From: Hyphomicrobiales bacterium
GTDB taxonomy: Bacteria; Pseudomonadota; Alphaproteobacteria; Rhizobiales; CAYWUX01
Assembly: GCA_028279265.1 (NCBI GenBank)
Contig: JANQOC010000592.1
Coordinates: forward strand, 1-8,475
DNA length: 8,475 bases
Direction of reading: 5' to 3'
The notes beneath the pieces are model-generated. The model had not been told where the DNA came from, did not search any database, and saw only the letters and a program-made list of their open reading frames with translations. Both the position numbers and the translations under genes were made by a program. This document shows positions 6,271 through 8,475 of the stretch, piece after piece. Numbering within the stretch: the first letter of the stretch is position 1; every line of letters begins with the position of its first letter.

Positions 6271-6960
6271 TTATCCCTTGCCGAATACCTCTTCACCGCC
6301 GGCAATGAAGGCTTTAACCGCATTTTCAATCATCGCCGACTTATCCTCCGGCGGCGGCAGGCGATAGATGTATTTTCTAACGCCGTAGTAGATAATTCCG
6401 CCATGAAGCGTCCAGACCAGTTCAAGTTCCCTTTTTGAAACACGCCGGGAATCGTTTGGATTTCCCAGGGAGTGACGATATTCGCGGCAGATCGGCTTCA
6501 GAAGGCGCTGCTCTACGAGTTTGCTGTACCATTCGTTGATCTCAACACCCCTTAAACCGGAGAGCATGTAAATCCGCATCCACTCCTGGCTGAATATCGC
6601 GTCCGTGTAGGAATTATAGAATTGCATGAGCCGGTCGTAAAACGGGCGATTGCGATCAACAAGGATATTCTCCCAATCCGATTGCCAGCGATTGAGATAG
6701 ACGTTCTCGTAAACGGCACGGATCAGATGCTCTTTTGTTGGAAAGTAGCGGTAAAGAAGGGGTTGCGTAACACCGAGTCGTCGGGCCAGCTCACGGGTTC
6801 CACCATCGAAACCCACTTCGGAGAAATACCCGATAGCCTCCTTGACGAAGTCCTCGCTTCGACGCTCGGGAGACATGCGGGTTCTTTTCTGAGCCCGTTT
6901 TTTCTTACTGATCTCCGGCAGAGCCGACTTTGTCTGGGATTTTTTTGTATTTGTTGCCAA
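6271..6960 (-). CDS. TetR-family transcriptional regulator
   Basis: This is a 229-residue regulator. After a Lys/Arg-rich N-terminal extension of about 30 residues, a TetR-type DNA-binding domain occupies about residues 34-85: FSEVGFDGGTRELARRLGV followed by the recognition helix TQPLLYRYFPTKEHL. The rest is an all-helical ligand-binding and dimerisation domain I cannot assign to a ligand class. The TTG at 6960 has no strong ribosome site. An ATG at 6876 would start the protein at Met29, just before the DNA-binding domain, and is a reasonable alternative. It is transcribed in the same direction as the CoxG-hydroxylase genes and divergently from the cyclase-BKACE genes. Matching palindromes on both sides suggest that it represses both arms and itself. 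A metabolite of this pathway is the likely inducer (inference). Confidence 0.93.
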   Translation of the reverse strand: MATNTKKSQTKSALPEISKKKRAQKRTRMSPERRSEDFVKEAIGYFSEVGFDGGTRELARRLGVTQPLLYRYFPTKEHLIRAVYENVYLNRWQSDWENILVDRNRPFYDRLMQFYNSYTDAIFSQEWMRIYMLSGLRGVEINEWYSKLVEQRLLKPICREYRHSLGNPNDSRRVSKRELELVWTLHGGIIYYGVRKYIYRLPPPEDKSAMIENAVKAFIAGGEEVFGKG

Positions 6961-6989
6961 CGAATTCGACTTCTGTTCTTGTGAGCCAG

Positions 6990-7007
6990 ATGGTTATGAT
7001 AAACCAT
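6990..7007. promoter_or_regulatory. Second inverted repeat in the divergent promoter region
   Basis: ATGGTT and AACCAT form perfect six-base arms around a six-base spacer, 30 bases upstream of the TTG of the TetR gene. It is unrelated in sequence to the 7057-7076 palindrome. It could bind another regulator or be part of the tetR leader; function is unproven. Confidence 0.3.
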
Positions 7008-7056
7008 TCCAACGGTCTGTTTAAATCATTATTCGAGATTGTTTAACAAAACTCTT

Positions 7057-7076
7057 TATTTATCGATCTATAAATA
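7057..7076. promoter_or_regulatory. Putative TetR operator in the divergent region
   Basis: TATTTATCGATCTATAAATA is palindromic at 18 of 20 positions, with only the pair at 7064/7069 unmatched, and is one base from the perfect palindrome TATTTATCGATCGATAAATA. It lies between the divergent TetR and cyclase genes, 110 bases before the cyclase ATG, and includes a TATAAA that could be part of a plus-strand -10 region. The near-copy at 6108-6127 strengthens the case for one regulator recognising both. Confidence 0.7.
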
Positions 7077-7172
7077 GCACAATCACGGCCAAGAATATCG
7101 GAAAAAAATTTTGACCATTGGTCCAGGCAAACCGGACCCGTGGAAAAACACAATCGCCGATCACGGATGAAC

Positions 7173-7179
7173 AGGAGGA
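7173..7179 (+). promoter_or_regulatory. Ribosome-binding site of the cyclase-family gene
   Basis: AGGAGGA lies seven bases before the ATG at 7187. It decides for this start over the in-frame TTG at 7118, which has no ribosome site and would add 23 residues of unconserved character. Confidence 0.88.
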
Positions 7180-7186
7180 AATAGAT

Positions 7187-8140
7187 ATGGACATCAATGT
7201 CAGCAAAGAAGCAATTTACGAAGCTGCCGAAAAGCTCTCGAACTGGAACCGCTGGGGGCCGGACGATCAGATCGGCACGCTCAACTTCATCACTGAGGAA
7301 GATATCGTCGCAGCGGCTGGACTGGTCAAAAAAGGAAAAACCTTCGCCCTAGGCCTTGCCCTGAACGAACCCATTCAAAGTGGGCTTTTTGGCGGCCGGT
7401 GGAACCCGATACACCAGATGCTGGCAACGGGAACCGATGCAGTCGCCGGAACCCAGGACGAAACGCCGAATATTCGATATGCCGATGACGCCGTCAACCT
7501 GCCCTGCCAGTGCTCCACCCAGTGGGACGCCCTTGCCCACATCTTTCTCGATGAAAAAATGTATAATGGCTATGACGCCCGGCTTGTTGACACAACAGGC
7601 GCCAAGAAAAACGGGATTGAACACACGCGGGATAAAATGGTGGGCCGCGGCGTTCTCCTCGATATTGCCCGGTTTAAGGGTGTCGACGATTTGGACGACG
7701 GCTATGCGATTACGATCGATGACCTCAATGCCTGCGCCGAAGCCCAGGGTGTTGAAATCAAACGAGGTGATTTTGTTATTATCCGAACCGGTCACCAGGA
7801 ACGTTGCCTGAAGAAAGGTGACTGGACGGGTTATGCAGGCGGTGATGCGCCGGGACTTGCTTTTGAGACCTGCTACTGGATCCACGAAAAAGAAATCGCC
7901 GGCATTTGCGCTGATACCTGGGGATGTGAGGTTCGACCGAATGAAACGCCTGAAGCCAACCAACCCTGGCACTGGGTTGTTATTCCTGCGATCGGGATTA
8001 CAATGGGCGAGATATTTTATGTGAAAGAGCTCGCTGAGGATTGTGCGGAAGATAAAGTTTACGAGTTTTTCTTCTCGGCTCCACCGCTTCACCTTCCAGG
8101 AGGTTGCGGATCTCCGATCAACCCTCAAGCCATCAAGTAA
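7187..8140 (+). CDS. Cyclase-family protein (kynurenine formamidase-like metal hydrolase)
   Basis: This is a 317-residue member of the cyclase family, which includes metal-dependent kynurenine formamidase and isatin hydrolase; known members hydrolyse amides, often of cyclic or aryl compounds. NRWGPDDQIGTLNFIT at residues 21-36 is the characteristic opening of the larger members. The metal-site region reads QCSTQWDALAH at 108-118, aligned to the classical HxGTHxDxxxH. Asp114 and His118 are kept, while the first two His are Gln108 and Gln112. Later landmarks are RGDFVIIRTGH (193-203), GICADTWGCE (239-248) and a closing LPGGCGSPINPQAI. There is no signal peptide, so it is cytosolic. It is divergent from the TetR gene and is followed 135 bases later by a BKACE gene on the same strand, probably in one operon. 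The altered site may mean a different metal geometry or chemistry. The substrate is unknown. Confidence 0.92.
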   Translation: MDINVSKEAIYEAAEKLSNWNRWGPDDQIGTLNFITEEDIVAAAGLVKKGKTFALGLALNEPIQSGLFGGRWNPIHQMLATGTDAVAGTQDETPNIRYADDAVNLPCQCSTQWDALAHIFLDEKMYNGYDARLVDTTGAKKNGIEHTRDKMVGRGVLLDIARFKGVDDLDDGYAITIDDLNACAEAQGVEIKRGDFVIIRTGHQERCLKKGDWTGYAGGDAPGLAFETCYWIHEKEIAGICADTWGCEVRPNETPEANQPWHWVVIPAIGITMGEIFYVKELAEDCAEDKVYEFFFSAPPLHLPGGCGSPINPQAIK

Positions 8141-8275
8141 TTCAGGGGTATTGCCTCGTTTACCCGGCTCATCACGACCTCGTTCAAGCGAGTCATCCCG
8201 GACAGATTATTGTGCTGTCTCAATTCAATACTAAAACCGTCCATAAACTGAGTTTTATGCGGGAGGATCAAAGAA
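8141..8275 (+). other. Gap between cyclase-family and BKACE genes
   Basis: This 135-base gap has no supported coding sequence. A weak hairpin, CATAAACT (8242-8249) against AGTTTTATG (8251-8259) with one bulged T, lies just before the BKACE ribosome site. A short CTCG/CGAG stem near 8183-8196 lacks a T-tract, so I see no terminator and the two genes may be co-transcribed. Confidence 0.35.
8262..8266 (+). promoter_or_regulatory. Ribosome-binding site of the BKACE gene
   Basis: GGAGG lies nine bases before the ATG at 8276 and supports that start for the gene truncated at the window edge. Confidence 0.8.
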
Positions 8276-8475
8276 ATGGCAAAACCAAGCCGAAAAGTCA
8301 TTATTTCATGTGCCGTGACAGGTGCGATACATACTCCGACAATGTCGCCGCATTTGCCCGTTCATCCGGATCAGATTGCAGAAAGTGCAATTGAAGCAGC
8401 CGAAGCCGGAGCGGCAATTCTGCACCTTCACGCCAGAGATCCGGAAAACGGCAAACCAACCCAGGATCCGGAAGC
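8276..8475 (+). CDS. BKACE family (3-keto-5-aminohexanoate cleavage enzyme-like), partial at the right edge
   Basis: The first 66 residues of a BKACE (beta-keto acid cleavage enzyme, formerly DUF849) are present; the gene runs off the window with no stop. Known members are zinc TIM-barrel enzymes that condense a beta-keto acid with acetyl-CoA to give acetoacetate and a new CoA ester; the type member acts on 3-keto-5-aminohexanoate in lysine fermentation. Visible family features are VIISCAVTGAIHTPTMSPHLP at residues 8-28 in two halves around GAIHTP, PDQIAESAIEAAEAGAA at 31-47, and HLHARDPENGKPTQDPE at 50-66. His50 and His52 match the zinc-binding HxH. The start is set by GGAGG nine bases upstream. 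It follows the cyclase-family gene on the same strand. The specificity residues lie beyond the window, so the keto acid cannot be named. Confidence 0.92.
   Translation, partial: MAKPSRKVIISCAVTGAIHTPTMSPHLPVHPDQIAESAIEAAEAGAAILHLHARDPENGKPTQDPE

Noticed and set aside
7118..7186. Upstream in-frame TTG extension of the cyclase-family protein
   Set aside because: No ribosome site precedes it, while the ATG at 7187 has an ideal AGGAGGA at seven bases and begins just before the conserved region.
7349..8128. A 259-codon minus-strand open frame opposite the cyclase-family gene
   Set aside because: It is antisense to a clearly conserved protein, and its translation shows no family motif; a shadow of the coding strand is the simpler explanation.
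8183..8196. CTCG/CGAG hairpin after the cyclase-family gene as a terminator
   Set aside because: The stem is only four to five pairs and no T run follows it.

Overview
The window reads as bacterial chromosomal DNA of moderate G+C, roughly half by eye. Genes are densely packed, Shine-Dalgarno sites are good, and several starts are GTG or TTG. The gene set is a CO-dehydrogenase-type molybdenum hydroxylase module with a CoxG-like protein, a BKACE-family enzyme, a zeta-class GST, an Old Yellow Enzyme and an XRE-cupin regulator. This is typical of metabolically versatile proteobacteria, most likely an alphaproteobacterium, but that placement is inference. I see no mobile element, tRNA, rRNA or CRISPR array.

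Layout from left to right. On the minus strand there is a flavin-dependent Old Yellow Enzyme oxidoreductase (17-1141). Before it, in transcription order, come a maleylacetoacetate-isomerase-like GST (1914-2570) and an XRE-cupin regulator (1190-1858), which form a likely two-gene unit closed by a terminator hairpin whose loop holds the regulator's stop codon. An AT-rich gap (2571-2897) contains a strong terminator for the next minus-strand gene, a Gfo/Idh/MocA oxidoreductase (2898-3878). Further along are the iron-sulfur subunit (4089-4571) and FAD subunit (4568-5440) of a molybdenum hydroxylase, overlapping by ATGA, then a CoxG/SRPBCC protein (5489-6079) and a TetR regulator (6271-6960). Divergent from these, on the plus strand, are a cyclase-family metal hydrolase (7187-8140) and the start of a BKACE enzyme (8276 to the window edge).

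The right half looks like one regulated catabolic locus. The TetR gene is flanked on both sides by near-identical 20-bp palindromes, at 7057-7076 in the divergent gap and at 6108-6127 just before the CoxG-like gene. The two sites match at 17 of 20 positions, and each is within two bases of one perfect palindrome. This suggests that one repressor controls both the cyclase-BKACE arm and the hydroxylase arm. The catalytic molybdopterin subunit expected beside the S and M subunits is absent from the window. A plausible but unproven reading is breakdown of a cyclic or heteroaromatic compound: oxidation by the hydroxylase, hydrolysis by the cyclase-family enzyme, and cleavage of a beta-keto acid with acetyl-CoA by the BKACE enzyme. 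The left-hand genes (reductase, GST, regulator) may be a separate unit.
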